From assembly GCA_964489125.1 (NCBI GenBank), contig CAZAXY010000001.1:38556-102555 (forward strand): a stretch of 64,000 bases of DNA. The letters are read 5' to 3'. Below, piece by piece: positions 54,510 to 63,838 of this stretch. The notes under the pieces were generated by a model that had not been told where the DNA came from, did no database searches, and saw nothing but the letters and a program-made list of their open reading frames with translations. The stretch's first letter is position 1. Every line of letters starts with the position of its first letter. Source of the stretch: GYS-P2D sp964489125. Its GTDB lineage: Bacteria; Bacteroidota; Bacteroidia; Chitinophagales; Saprospiraceae. A program made the translations under genes and the position numbers.

Positions 54510-55448
54510 CTAATTCTGAAAGCTACTGCTCATCTGATACTCTGATGTCTTAATGTTGTAGTCTGTGTCAACGATCTGCTTGGTTACCCATTTAGAGACC
54601 TTATTGTCCTTAGATCTCTTAGTAGTTGCTAACATGAGCATACCATTTTTAACATCGTTATAGACTTCATTTTCTTGATAAAAAGTAGGCGATAACTGCT
54701 CCATCAAGTTGCCATAGGAATTCCCCCAACTTATTCCCGCATCGGAGCAGATGTAAAATTCTGATTCCTCATCTTCATTCTTAAAACTGTATCCTTGAGT
54801 CTGGCAACCTAACAAGGATTTCCCATTAATCTTAGTGACTGTCGTACGCTCCATTTCTTTTTTCATCTCTTGCTCTACCATAGGCATAAATGCCTTACTC
54901 AATCCCATCACTCCTGAAACTGCCATAGCAGTTTTTTCTGTCTGATTAAATATTGACATTACATCATTCTCAAAATCATAAACGATAAGCTGTTTCACTC
55001 CTTTATCTTCTTGTTCCATCGCAAACAATGAATCATCAGAACCAAAAATCATCCACATCGTATTAGCAGACTGAGCACCATAGTCATAGACATCTATCTC
55101 CACGGCTTTTGAAAAGGAATATTCCTCTGGCAACTCGACACTACCAAACATCGAAGCCCATACTGCACCCATCGCCGCTTGGCGCTCCTCATCATTTTCA
55201 TACGCTGAGTCATCCCATTCCTTTCCGTGTTGTTCTTTATAACGTTGTCTAAAGAGTTGATCCATGTAGTTATCCAGAGGTCTCACCGCCATGTTGGCCA
55301 GTTCTGTAGAAACTTCTTCTACAATTCTATCTTCAACTCGGTCAGCAAGTTTATCTGCAGTTCGGTCAAGAACTTTTTTAAAGAGCTGGGCTTCAGAGTC
55401 AGATGTTAAAACAAAGAGAAGGGCTAATAGAAGGATTAGTCGATACAT
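54510..55448 (-). CDS. Exported DUF4412-like protein
   Basis: The 312-aa protein has a signal peptide (cleavage near SEAQ), then a helical, charged N-terminal section (LFKKVLDRTADKLADRVEDR) and a beta-rich C-terminal half including TTVTKINGKSLLGCQTQGY. It has the size and pattern of the Bacteroidota DUF4412 family, which has no known function. No operon partner is visible. Assignment is from general pattern. Confidence 0.55.
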   Translation of the reverse strand: MYRLILLLALLFVLTSDSEAQLFKKVLDRTADKLADRVEDRIVEEVSTELANMAVRPLDNYMDQLFRQRYKEQHGKEWDDSAYENDEERQAAMGAVWASMFGSVELPEEYSFSKAVEIDVYDYGAQSANTMWMIFGSDDSLFAMEQEDKGVKQLIVYDFENDVMSIFNQTEKTAMAVSGVMGLSKAFMPMVEQEMKKEMERTTVTKINGKSLLGCQTQGYSFKNEDEESEFYICSDAGISWGNSYGNLMEQLSPTFYQENEVYNDVKNGMLMLATTKRSKDNKVSKWVTKQIVDTDYNIKTSEYQMSSSFQN

Positions 55449-55609
55449 AGTTAGTGTTGTTAGTTAGTATAAATATAGTAAGTTGTTCTTGGATGTGTTA
55501 AGTAAAATAATCACCCCAGAAAGCTAGCTCAGTTAGTGTTTTTGTCTGAATATTAGGCATTCGTGATAATTATTAGTTAACTGCAGTCTTAATCTATATC
55601 TTCGTTTCC

Positions 55610-56479
55610 TTGAACACGATAGAAAAACATATAGTTCCTGAGCTTGATCGAGCTCAGCGATTGTCTGACTATGCCGTTGGCATATTTGAGGTGATCAGCT
55701 CAAGGAAAGGGATAAAAAAAGCAATTTCGAAAGGCCTCATTACCGTTGATGGCCAGAGAGGTACTACAGGCAAGCTCATTAGCGGACACGAGACCATCAG
55801 CCTTCTGGAAGCTCGTGATTATAAGCCTTCAATCAAACTTGATATCAATGTGATATATGAGGATGACTATTTAGCTATAGTCTTGAAGCCAGCAGGCATA
55901 GTAGTTAGCGGGAATCAAAAAAGAACTTTGGAGAATGCCTTACCTAAAACGCTCAGGCCATCTAACGAAGTGGATAACCTTCCTCGTCCACTACCCGTAC
56001 ATAGATTAGATCATGCAACTTCTGGTTTATTATTAATTGCTAAAACCAGAAGCTGTCATACCGCCTTGTCGGATTTGTTTGCCCAAAAGAAAATCGAGAA
56101 AACATACCACGCTATAGTGATGGGAGAAATCAAAGGAGAGGGAACTATAGACACACACATTAAGACAAAGTCTGCCGAGACTCGGTATGAAGTGTTGAAG
56201 TCTATAGACTCAGATAAATATGATTCATTGAGTCTTGTAAAGCTTCATCCGATTACAGGTAGGCGTCATCAGCTGCGTATACACATGCTTGAGAATGGCA
56301 CACCGATACTAGGAGATAAGAAGTATTTTATTGAGGGAAAGGTCTCTAAATCTTCTGGTCTCTTTCTGAGTTCTACGGGGCTAAAGTTTAAACATCCGAT
56401 GACTCAAGCAATAGTCGAAGAATCGATTGAAATGCCTAAAAAATATGTTAAGATCATTAAGACGTCAGCTTCGTTATGA
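55610..56479 (+). CDS. RluA-family pseudouridine synthase
   Basis: The 289-aa protein begins with a TTG start (55610); no in-frame ATG precedes the conserved core. An S4-like N-terminal segment (SDYAVGIFEVISSRKGIKKAI) is followed by the catalytic HRLDHATSGLLLI (active-site Asp in RLD) and TGRRHQLRIHM. It isomerises uridine in rRNA or tRNA; the exact target is not inferable. It overlaps the downstream gene on the other strand by 6 bases. Confidence 0.9.
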   Translation: MNTIEKHIVPELDRAQRLSDYAVGIFEVISSRKGIKKAISKGLITVDGQRGTTGKLISGHETISLLEARDYKPSIKLDINVIYEDDYLAIVLKPAGIVVSGNQKRTLENALPKTLRPSNEVDNLPRPLPVHRLDHATSGLLLIAKTRSCHTALSDLFAQKKIEKTYHAIVMGEIKGEGTIDTHIKTKSAETRYEVLKSIDSDKYDSLSLVKLHPITGRRHQLRIHMLENGTPILGDKKYFIEGKVSKSSGLFLSSTGLKFKHPMTQAIVEESIEMPKKYVKIIKTSASL

Positions 56480-56968
56480 ATTAATGACTCCTTTGATTCC
56501 CTCATTCATATTTCTTAGATCGAGTCCTCCTTCATATACAGACTTAAGATTCGTCATATAGAAGGACCAACCCTCAAAGCATCCCAGCCTTATATCTTTT
56601 TTAGACAGGTCATCTATAGGTATATTACTTTGAATAAGCGTAACCAACACTTCTTCGTGGAGTTGCTCAAGCTTGATCTCTACTGGACATGTTCCTGCAA
56701 ATGAAAACGACATCTGATCGATGCCATTAAGATCTATTACTGTTCCTTCCTCTACGATATCCCAAGTATGCCATGACCACTTGTAATGATCCGACGGCCC
56801 TATACGCTCCTGAGCGCCAACTATAGATCCATCTGATCGTGTATAATGCGCAGTACTCAGAAACCATCTTTCTAGTTCTTCTGGAATCGTCCAAGCGTCA
56901 TAAAGCGAAGACAGAGGTGCTTTAACAGCTATTTTTCGGGTGAATGAGGTCCAGTCAAAATCTTTCAT
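56474..56968 (-). CDS. AHSA1/SRPBCC-family protein
   Basis: The 164-aa protein is an AHSA1/START-like fold: IAVKAPLSSLYDAWTIPEELERWFL matches the typical first strand and helix, given here as IAVKAPLSSLYDAW and PEELERWFL, and the end holds CFEGWSFYMTNLKSVYEGG, also family-typical. The role is unknown; relatives stimulate Hsp90 or bind hydrophobic ligands. It converges on the pseudouridine synthase gene with a 6-base overlap. Confidence 0.82.
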   Translation of the reverse strand: MKDFDWTSFTRKIAVKAPLSSLYDAWTIPEELERWFLSTAHYTRSDGSIVGAQERIGPSDHYKWSWHTWDIVEEGTVIDLNGIDQMSFSFAGTCPVEIKLEQLHEEVLVTLIQSNIPIDDLSKKDIRLGCFEGWSFYMTNLKSVYEGGLDLRNMNEGIKGVINS

Positions 56969-57012
56969 TGCAGTGAAATTTCTTATTTAATTACAATAGA
57001 CTCGCATCTAAG

Positions 57013-58056
57013 TTATCGTTCTTCTTGGTAATACACTTTATAAAATTTTCTACCATCAGAATCAGTACCTCGTTCTATTTGACTGTGGTCACCGTGGATA
57101 TAAATATGAAAATTCTTGTCCAGTTTCAACACTGATTTGAAGTACTTTTGACTCTTCTTAATTGCCTTTGGGGAAACAGTAATTGTATCATCAAACTTAA
57201 CCTCTAACTCGCGCTGATATCCCGCACTGAACGAATCAAATGACTCCATAACATCAGTGTTTTGAAGCACGTGATTTTTATATTCTTCTTGAGTAAATGA
57301 TGGATTTTCTTTAAAGAAATCTATGCTCTCTTTCAATAGCACCTTTTGATGTAAGGGGTCAATATCAAATTCCTGATTGATCTGATGCTTCAGATAGCTC
57401 TCTGTCAGGTTCATGTACTTAGTCGTAGTATGGTATGGGCTATCCTTAGTCTTGACGTTCAGAAAATCTTGCTCCCAATATTGTGCTTCTTGTTTGCCAT
57501 TAGTTCGATCGCTCATCTTTACAATGAAGCCTTGATCTCCATCGGTATTGAGTATCAGTGCCGCCTTATCTAACTTGTTGACAGATACGCCAAGCTCGAT
57601 ATTTATGTTAATCTGTTGTTCATCCTGATCAAAAGTGATGTACTGCTCAAGGGATTCCGATTTGAAGATTCCGATCCCACTTACTAATTCATCATAGTAG
57701 GGTATATCTTCAATGTACATGATGATAACATCACCACTCTTGATATTAGGATGGTTAGAACATTGAAAAAGGTGCTTTATCATCGACTGTCCAGTCCTGT
57801 GAAAATCTTCATTCGATTGAAATATGGTGTTTGACAGCTGAAACAAAGGATTCAATTTATGATCATCATTACTAAATGTAAACTGAAAATCTTCTTCGCG
57901 ATCTATCATTGGCAAGACAAGACTATTCACCAAGGCCTCCTCAATAGAGGGTGTAATATGGATAGCTTTTTCTGACAAATGCAACTGTGCATGCTCTCCA
58001 TGTTGCACACGATGAGCACTTAATCCAAGAAGTCGAGAGGTCTGTTCAATATTCAT
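57013..58056 (-). CDS. Nucleoid-associated protein of the NdpA/YejK family
   Basis: The 347-aa cytoplasmic protein fits the 37-kDa nucleoid-associated protein family of Bacteroidota. It has an N-terminal alpha/beta region with many short acidic stretches, DVIIMYIEDIPYYDELVSGIGIFKSE given in part as VIIMYIEDI and SGIGIFKSE, and a charged C-terminal part ending in KFYKVYYQEER. The family is DNA-associated, but function in this clade is not known. It starts at 58056, with 82 bases to the divergent FGGY kinase gene. Confidence 0.7.
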   Translation of the reverse strand: MNIEQTSRLLGLSAHRVQHGEHAQLHLSEKAIHITPSIEEALVNSLVLPMIDREEDFQFTFSNDDHKLNPLFQLSNTIFQSNEDFHRTGQSMIKHLFQCSNHPNIKSGDVIIMYIEDIPYYDELVSGIGIFKSESLEQYITFDQDEQQININIELGVSVNKLDKAALILNTDGDQGFIVKMSDRTNGKQEAQYWEQDFLNVKTKDSPYHTTTKYMNLTESYLKHQINQEFDIDPLHQKVLLKESIDFFKENPSFTQEEYKNHVLQNTDVMESFDSFSAGYQRELEVKFDDTITVSPKAIKKSQKYFKSVLKLDKNFHIYIHGDHSQIERGTDSDGRKFYKVYYQEER

Positions 58057-58138
58057 ATCTACTTAGTTGGAGAGATCATAAAGACTGCATAATTAATCTT
58101 ATTATTGGACATCTATACCTCATTAAAAGTATTTAATT

Positions 58139-59620
58139 GTGTACGCATTAGGCTATGATATCGGGAGTTCATCTATTAAGGCTTCGTTTGTAGATATCGA
58201 GCAAAATATCGAAGTGATGAGCGTGCGATCTCCGCAAGAGGAACTAAGCATGATATCCCATAATCCAGGTTGGGCAGAACAAGAGCCTCAAGTATGGTGG
58301 GAACATCTTTGTATCGCAACCAAAGATTTATTAACGAGTTCAGACGTAGATCCTAAGCAAATTAGGTCTATAGGCATCTCCTATCAGATGCATGGCCTGG
58401 TAGTGGTGAATAGTAAGCTTGAGGTGCTACGTCCAGCAATAATCTGGTGTGATAGCCGTGCTATAGCTATAGGCAAGGAAGCTTTTGAAAATATCGACAG
58501 TCAAGAGTGTCTTGCTAGACATATGAATAGTCCTGGAAACTTCACGGCGTCTAAGCTAGCTTGGATTAAACAGCACGAACCTGAGCTCTATCAGCAAGTC
58601 TACAAAGCTATGCTACCTGGAGATTATATTGCCATGATGCTAACAGGTAAAGTCAAAACAACCATTTCAGGTTTGTCGGAAGGAATATTATGGGACTTTC
58701 AAGATGACCAGCTATCACAATCTATTCTTAGCACCTATGGATTTAACGCGGATATATTCCCTGACCATTGCCCTACCATATCCTTGCAGGGCACTACTAC
58801 TGCTCTTGCGGCGCAGCAGACGGGACTGGTTGCAGGTATCCCTATTGGATATCGCGCTGGAGATCAACCTAATAATGCGCTTTCATTAGGCGTCTTGCGA
58901 CCTGGGCAAGTAGCAGCCACAGGTGGCACCTCTGGAGTCGTATATGGCGTTATTGATCATAAGAAATACGACCCACTGTCTAGAGTAAACAACTTTGCTC
59001 ATATTAATTACAGCACAGAACAAGCCAATATAGGAGTGCTCCTATGCATCAATGGAACTGGAATAGCCTACAATCATATACGTCAGATTACAGGATCACA
59101 TCAGAGCTATCAAGAACTTGAAGAAATAGCCTCTCAGGTAGCTATCGGTTCAGATGGACTTAGCTTTCTACCGTTTGGCAATGGCGCAGAGAGAATGCTC
59201 GGCAATCGGGAATTAGGCGCACAATTTCATGGACTTTCTTTTAATCGACATGAACAAGCACACTATGTCCGAGCGACACTTGAGGGTATTGCATTTTCAT
59301 TCGTATATGGCATTAATATCATGAAGGAAATGGGTCTCGCCTTTGATGAGATTATAGCTGGAAATGATAACATGTTTCAATCAACTGTGTTTGGACAGAT
59401 GATCAGCGACCTGACGGGCTCTACCATAAGACTTGTAAATACTACAGGAGCCATTGGAGCTGCCAGGGCGAGTGCTGTTGCCATCGGAGATTTTGAGGAT
59501 ATTGAGACGGCTATGAGCAACCTCCAGTATGTCAAATTCTATAGCCCTAATCCAGAAACCTCAGACCAGAAATCTGCCTATAAAAACTGGCTTGACATAT
59601 TAGAGCAACAACTCAAGTGA
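58139..59620 (+). CDS. xylB: FGGY-family carbohydrate kinase (xylulokinase-like)
   Basis: The 493-aa protein starts with GTG at 58139. FGGY signatures are visible: YDIGSSSIKASFVDI (phosphate-1), IGISYQMHGLVVV, IIWCDSRA, GDYIAMMLTGK, GDQPNNALSLG (catalytic Asp) and ATGGTSGVVYG. The pattern is nearest to xylulokinase, which phosphorylates xylulose with ATP. Neighbours do not include xylose isomerase or other pentose genes, so substrate is tentative. Confidence 0.85.
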   Translation: MYALGYDIGSSSIKASFVDIEQNIEVMSVRSPQEELSMISHNPGWAEQEPQVWWEHLCIATKDLLTSSDVDPKQIRSIGISYQMHGLVVVNSKLEVLRPAIIWCDSRAIAIGKEAFENIDSQECLARHMNSPGNFTASKLAWIKQHEPELYQQVYKAMLPGDYIAMMLTGKVKTTISGLSEGILWDFQDDQLSQSILSTYGFNADIFPDHCPTISLQGTTTALAAQQTGLVAGIPIGYRAGDQPNNALSLGVLRPGQVAATGGTSGVVYGVIDHKKYDPLSRVNNFAHINYSTEQANIGVLLCINGTGIAYNHIRQITGSHQSYQELEEIASQVAIGSDGLSFLPFGNGAERMLGNRELGAQFHGLSFNRHEQAHYVRATLEGIAFSFVYGINIMKEMGLAFDEIIAGNDNMFQSTVFGQMISDLTGSTIRLVNTTGAIGAARASAVAIGDFEDIETAMSNLQYVKFYSPNPETSDQKSAYKNWLDILEQQLK

Positions 59621-59636
59621 ATTTTGCTACAAATTC

Positions 59637-59644
59637 TATCTTTG
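59637..59644 (+). promoter_or_regulatory. Candidate smc -7 box
   Basis: TATCTTTG fits TAnnTTTG and ends 4 bases before the smc ATG at 59649. A leaderless or near-leaderless mRNA would result. It lies 16 bases after the FGGY kinase stop. Confidence 0.4.
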
Positions 59645-59648
59645 CTCG

Positions 59649-62600
59649 ATGCGCTTAAAAAGCCTGAGCATAAAGGGATTCAAGAGTTTCGCTGATGATA
59701 CAGTTATCAATTTTAGCGAAAACCTGATTGGTATAGTAGGCCCCAATGGCTCAGGTAAGTCTAATATCGTAGATGCTGTGCGATGGGTTCTTGGAGAGCA
59801 GAAGACCTCCGAGCTTAGGCTTGACTCCATGTCTGATGTATTATTCAATGGCACTAAAACTCGTAAAGAGGGTAGAGTAGCTCGGGCTACATTGACGTTT
59901 GACAACACTAAGAATGTTCTACCGACAGATTATAACGAGGTAAGTATCTCACGCATCTTGTATCGAGATGGCAGTAGTGAATACCGACTCAATGATGTTA
60001 CTTGCCGGAAAAAGGATATTACTTCTCTGTTCATAGATAGTGGCATAGGATCTAATTCATATGCAATTATAAGTCTCAATATGGTTGAGGACATCCTACA
60101 TGACAATGGAGGATCTCGACGATACATGATTGAGCAAGCAGCAGGTATCACGAAATATAAAATCCGTAAAAAAGAGACTCAGTCCAAGTTACGCAGTACA
60201 AAGGAAGATCTTGATAGGGTTAATGATCTCCTATATGAGATTGAAAAAAACATGAGCTCGTTTGAGCGTCAAGCTAAGAGAACCGAAAAGTTCAATACGC
60301 TAAAAGAGAGCTATAAAGACACTTCACTGTTGGCTGCTTCCATGGAAGTCAAAGTGATTAATGAATCTATATCAGAGCTATCAAGTAAGGTCACCACAGA
60401 AAAGGATCATAAACTTAAGTTAGAGACAGAGATAAAGACTTTAGATGCAACTATTGAAAAACATAAAAAGGATATCCTCGATTCAGAGTTGAGTCTCAAT
60501 AAAGATCAGAAAACTTATAACTCACTCATTGAAGATTTAGGCCAAAAAGAAAACAGTAAAAACCTGCTCAATCAGAAAATCATTAATGCCAATAATCAAG
60601 TCTCTAATAACAAGGCTCTAATTACGCAGGAAGAGAAAAAGATTAAAGAATCTACCGACAGAGTTGAGCTTGTTGAAGAAAGTATGGGGACTATTGTTGC
60701 GGAGCTTAATGAGCTAAAAGCAGAAGCAACGAAAGCCCAATATGAATTTGAATCAATTCAAAAAGAACATCAAGAATTACGACAGAAAGAGACACTGATT
60801 AAGACAGAAGCAGCACAAAGACAACAGGTGGTTCGTACGGCACAACTGTCGTTTGAATCATTGAAGACAGAACATCACATGACACTCTCTGGAATCGAGC
60901 AGTTACAACAGCGTATCAATGTCTTAAAAGAAAATAGTAAACCACTTGAAAAGAGAGAAAAAGAGCTCAATAAGAAGTTGAAAGATGTCTCCAAAGAACA
61001 CGAGAAGATCCAAGAGCTCATCGAAAAATCATCGCAGAATGCCGAAAAGGCCTCAGCCAAATTAGATGAACATAAGAAGAGTCTCCAACATGCAGAGTTA
61101 GATCAATCTTCATTGCAACAGCGCATCAAATTCCTAAAAAATGTCATTGAAAAGAATGAGGGAATCCCGCAGTCTGTGGCATTTCTACAGTCAGAAGATA
61201 AATCTCTGGTCACGATATCTGACTTAATAACAGTTACAAATGAGCAGTATACAGGTGTTATTGAGTTGTTTTTCCAAGACAAGCTACACCACATCATCGC
61301 CAAGGATAGAAAACAAGCTAACAAGTTACTTGCGATGGTTAGTCAAGCTCAGAAAGGCAAGACCAATCTCATTATTGCAGACGAGATATCATTAGTCAAT
61401 GATACTCCTGAATTAAAAGACCATATTCGATTGATTGATGTACTTAAGTTCCATAAGAAGGATAAAAAACTCATCGAATATCTTACACAGAGCGTATACA
61501 TCGCCAAGTCATCGAGCAGCAAGAAAAATGCCGTCGATAGCATCATAATACTAGACCATGAGCAATATCGCATATCTACCAAAGGAGCAATATACGGTGG
61601 GTCCAATACCTTGTTTGAGGGTGTCCAACTAGGCCGTAAACAAATCTTAGAGAACCTGCAAAAACAGTATGACAAGTATCTAGTTGATATTGAAGAGATG
61701 CATAAAAAACTATCAGATTTTCAATCCAAAGTTACTGTCAAGAATAATGACTTAAACGCTAATCAGATAGATCTTCATAGCACTCAGCAAACCAAACAAA
61801 ATATAGAACGTGAACTCTATCAGATCTCTAGTCAAATATCCAATCAGCAAGGAAATCTCCAAATCATCAAGAATCAGATTGATGAATCCGAAGGAAAAAG
61901 CAAATCTCTCATTGAAAAGATCGCTACTCAAGAAATAGAGGTCCAAAATCTCATCAATCTCAAGTCAGACGAGATATCTGATGAACAACTATCTAAGGAG
62001 ATAAGTGCATCATATAATAAGATGACACTATTGTCTCAACACCGTGATGAATCCAACAAAAATCTTTATCAAAAAGAGAATCAGTTGCAACTACTCAGAA
62101 AGGATGCTGAGTTTCAAAAAGAGAGCCTGATAAATGTTCAAGGAAACATCACATCCAAACAGTCAGAATCAAAACTCTTAGTTGAACAAGTCTCTCATTT
62201 TACCAAGGAATTAGATAGTGTAAAACAAGCATTATCGGAACTCTACGAGAAGAAGGGGATCCTACAGAAACGGCTTAACTCCTACGAGGATACTTATTAC
62301 AAAGAGAAAGGCAAAATCTTCGAGATGGAGAAGAAGAGAAGCACACAACAACAGACTCTCCATCAAAAGGACAACTTAATCAGCAACATCAATGAAAAAC
62401 TATCAACCAAGAAGTTTGATCTACAGGCCGTGGTTGATCGTTGCGACATTGAGTTTGGGATAAAAATCAAATCTTACTTGCCTCCTGAAGGGCAGGATGC
62501 AACTGTATCATTGGCAGAACTGATCAAAAAACGCGATAGCATCCAGCATAAGATTAGAAACTTTGGTGAGATCAATCCAATGGCAATAACAGCTTATAAT

Positions 62601-63194
62601 GAGATTAAAGAGCGACATGAATACATATCCAAAGAGCGTGATGATGTCCTCGAAGCGCAACAATCGTTAGAGGACACTATTGCTGAGATAGAAGAAGCCG
62701 CCTCAACCAAGTTTACGGATAGTCTCGATCGAATCAAAGTAAACTTCAAGAAGGTTTTTCAAGGGCTATTCTCGGATGATGACGACTGTGATATTATCTT
62801 ACTTGATGCAGAGAATCCTCTTGATGCACGCATAGAAATTGTTGCGAAGCCCAAAGGGAAGAAACCGAAATCAATCAGTCAACTCTCAGGAGGAGAGAAG
62901 ACGCTTACGGCTGCTTCATTTCTCTTCGCGCTATATCTTTTAAAGCCTGCGCCATTCTGTATTTTCGATGAAGTAGATGCTCCGTTGGATGATGTCAATG
63001 TGCTCAAGTTTAATAAGATCATCAGAGAGTTCAGCCAAGATTCGCAATTTATCGTGATCACGCATAACAAACTGACCATGTCTGAAGTGGACATACTATA
63101 CGGAGTATTCTTAAAAGAGCAAGGGGTATCTGGGGTGAGCGCCGTAGATTTCAGGACATACGACCAGACAGAGTTTAACCCAGAACTCAATTAA
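59649..63194 (+). CDS. smc: Chromosome segregation ATPase SMC
   Basis: The 1181-aa protein has the head Walker A GPNGSGKS (residues 31-38), a long coiled coil, a hinge (around residues 500-650, AIYGGSNTLFEG), a second coiled coil, and the C-terminal head with signature LSGGEKTLTAASFLFAL and Walker B FCIFDEVDAPLDD. It is full-length bacterial SMC, which organises chromosomes with ScpA and ScpB (not in this window). It begins 28 bases after the FGGY kinase stop and overlaps the response regulator gene by 4 bases. Confidence 0.97.
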   Translation: MRLKSLSIKGFKSFADDTVINFSENLIGIVGPNGSGKSNIVDAVRWVLGEQKTSELRLDSMSDVLFNGTKTRKEGRVARATLTFDNTKNVLPTDYNEVSISRILYRDGSSEYRLNDVTCRKKDITSLFIDSGIGSNSYAIISLNMVEDILHDNGGSRRYMIEQAAGITKYKIRKKETQSKLRSTKEDLDRVNDLLYEIEKNMSSFERQAKRTEKFNTLKESYKDTSLLAASMEVKVINESISELSSKVTTEKDHKLKLETEIKTLDATIEKHKKDILDSELSLNKDQKTYNSLIEDLGQKENSKNLLNQKIINANNQVSNNKALITQEEKKIKESTDRVELVEESMGTIVAELNELKAEATKAQYEFESIQKEHQELRQKETLIKTEAAQRQQVVRTAQLSFESLKTEHHMTLSGIEQLQQRINVLKENSKPLEKREKELNKKLKDVSKEHEKIQELIEKSSQNAEKASAKLDEHKKSLQHAELDQSSLQQRIKFLKNVIEKNEGIPQSVAFLQSEDKSLVTISDLITVTNEQYTGVIELFFQDKLHHIIAKDRKQANKLLAMVSQAQKGKTNLIIADEISLVNDTPELKDHIRLIDVLKFHKKDKKLIEYLTQSVYIAKSSSSKKNAVDSIIILDHEQYRISTKGAIYGGSNTLFEGVQLGRKQILENLQKQYDKYLVDIEEMHKKLSDFQSKVTVKNNDLNANQIDLHSTQQTKQNIERELYQISSQISNQQGNLQIIKNQIDESEGKSKSLIEKIATQEIEVQNLINLKSDEISDEQLSKEISASYNKMTLLSQHRDESNKNLYQKENQLQLLRKDAEFQKESLINVQGNITSKQSESKLLVEQVSHFTKELDSVKQALSELYEKKGILQKRLNSYEDTYYKEKGKIFEMEKKRSTQQQTLHQKDNLISNINEKLSTKKFDLQAVVDRCDIEFGIKIKSYLPPEGQDATVSLAELIKKRDSIQHKIRNFGEINPMAITAYNEIKERHEYISKERDDVLEAQQSLEDTIAEIEEAASTKFTDSLDRIKVNFKKVFQGLFSDDDDCDIILLDAENPLDARIEIVAKPKGKKPKSISQLSGGEKTLTAASFLFALYLLKPAPFCIFDEVDAPLDDVNVLKFNKIIREFSQDSQFIVITHNKLTMSEVDILYGVFLKEQGVSGVSAVDFRTYDQTEFNPELN

Positions 63195-63838
63195 AGCGAT
63201 ACTATACCTTTATTGATAGCGTAGGTGATCAGTTCTACAGGTGAACTGATATCGAGTTTTTTCATCACGTTTTTTCGATGAGTATAGATGGTATGCACGC
63301 TGATATTAAGGATGTGAGAAATTTCTTTGGCCATTTTGCCTTGAGCGATAAGTTGCACTATCTCAGACTCTCGCTTTGTTAATGAGACTGTATCCTTTTC
63401 AGCTGTCATGTCATCACCAAAGGTTTTGTCAATGATGATATCAAGTATTTTCCCGCAATAATATTTCTCACTATTGACACAAGCATCAAGTGCTTTATAG
63501 ATTTCTTGATCTCTACAGTTTTTAGTCACGTAATTTTCCACACCACGACTCAACACATCGTAAATAGTACGTTTGTTATCTTCATTGGAGATTACAAGAA
63601 TTTTGGTCATAGGAGCGGCTTCTTGGATAAATGAGATGCTTTCCAAGCCAAAATGAGGTTCATCTGCAAAGTCTATTGTAACGATATCATAACTACTTGC
63701 GCTAAGCTTGGCCTCTAAGTCATCATGAGACTTGGCTTCCTGGACCGTTTCAAAAAACGGATTCTTATTGATCACTGACTTTATTCCTTCTTTGATCAGA
63801 AAATTTGATTCACAAACGAGGACTTCGGACTTTTTCAT
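63191..63838 (-). CDS. NarL/LuxR-type response regulator
   Basis: The 215-aa protein has a receiver domain (about 1-125) with phospho-acceptor Asp56 in IVTIDFADEP and Lys106 in YVTKNCR, then a LuxR HTH (about 150-210): LTKRESEIVQLIAQGKMAKEI and SVHTIYTHRKNVMKKL. The acidic pocket that normally reads DD is Glu10-Ser11 (VLVCESNFL), so metal-dependent phosphorylation may be weak. No sensor kinase is adjacent. It converges on smc. Confidence 0.9.
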   Translation of the reverse strand: MKKSEVLVCESNFLIKEGIKSVINKNPFFETVQEAKSHDDLEAKLSASSYDIVTIDFADEPHFGLESISFIQEAAPMTKILVISNEDNKRTIYDVLSRGVENYVTKNCRDQEIYKALDACVNSEKYYCGKILDIIIDKTFGDDMTAEKDTVSLTKRESEIVQLIAQGKMAKEISHILNISVHTIYTHRKNVMKKLDISSPVELITYAINKGIVSL

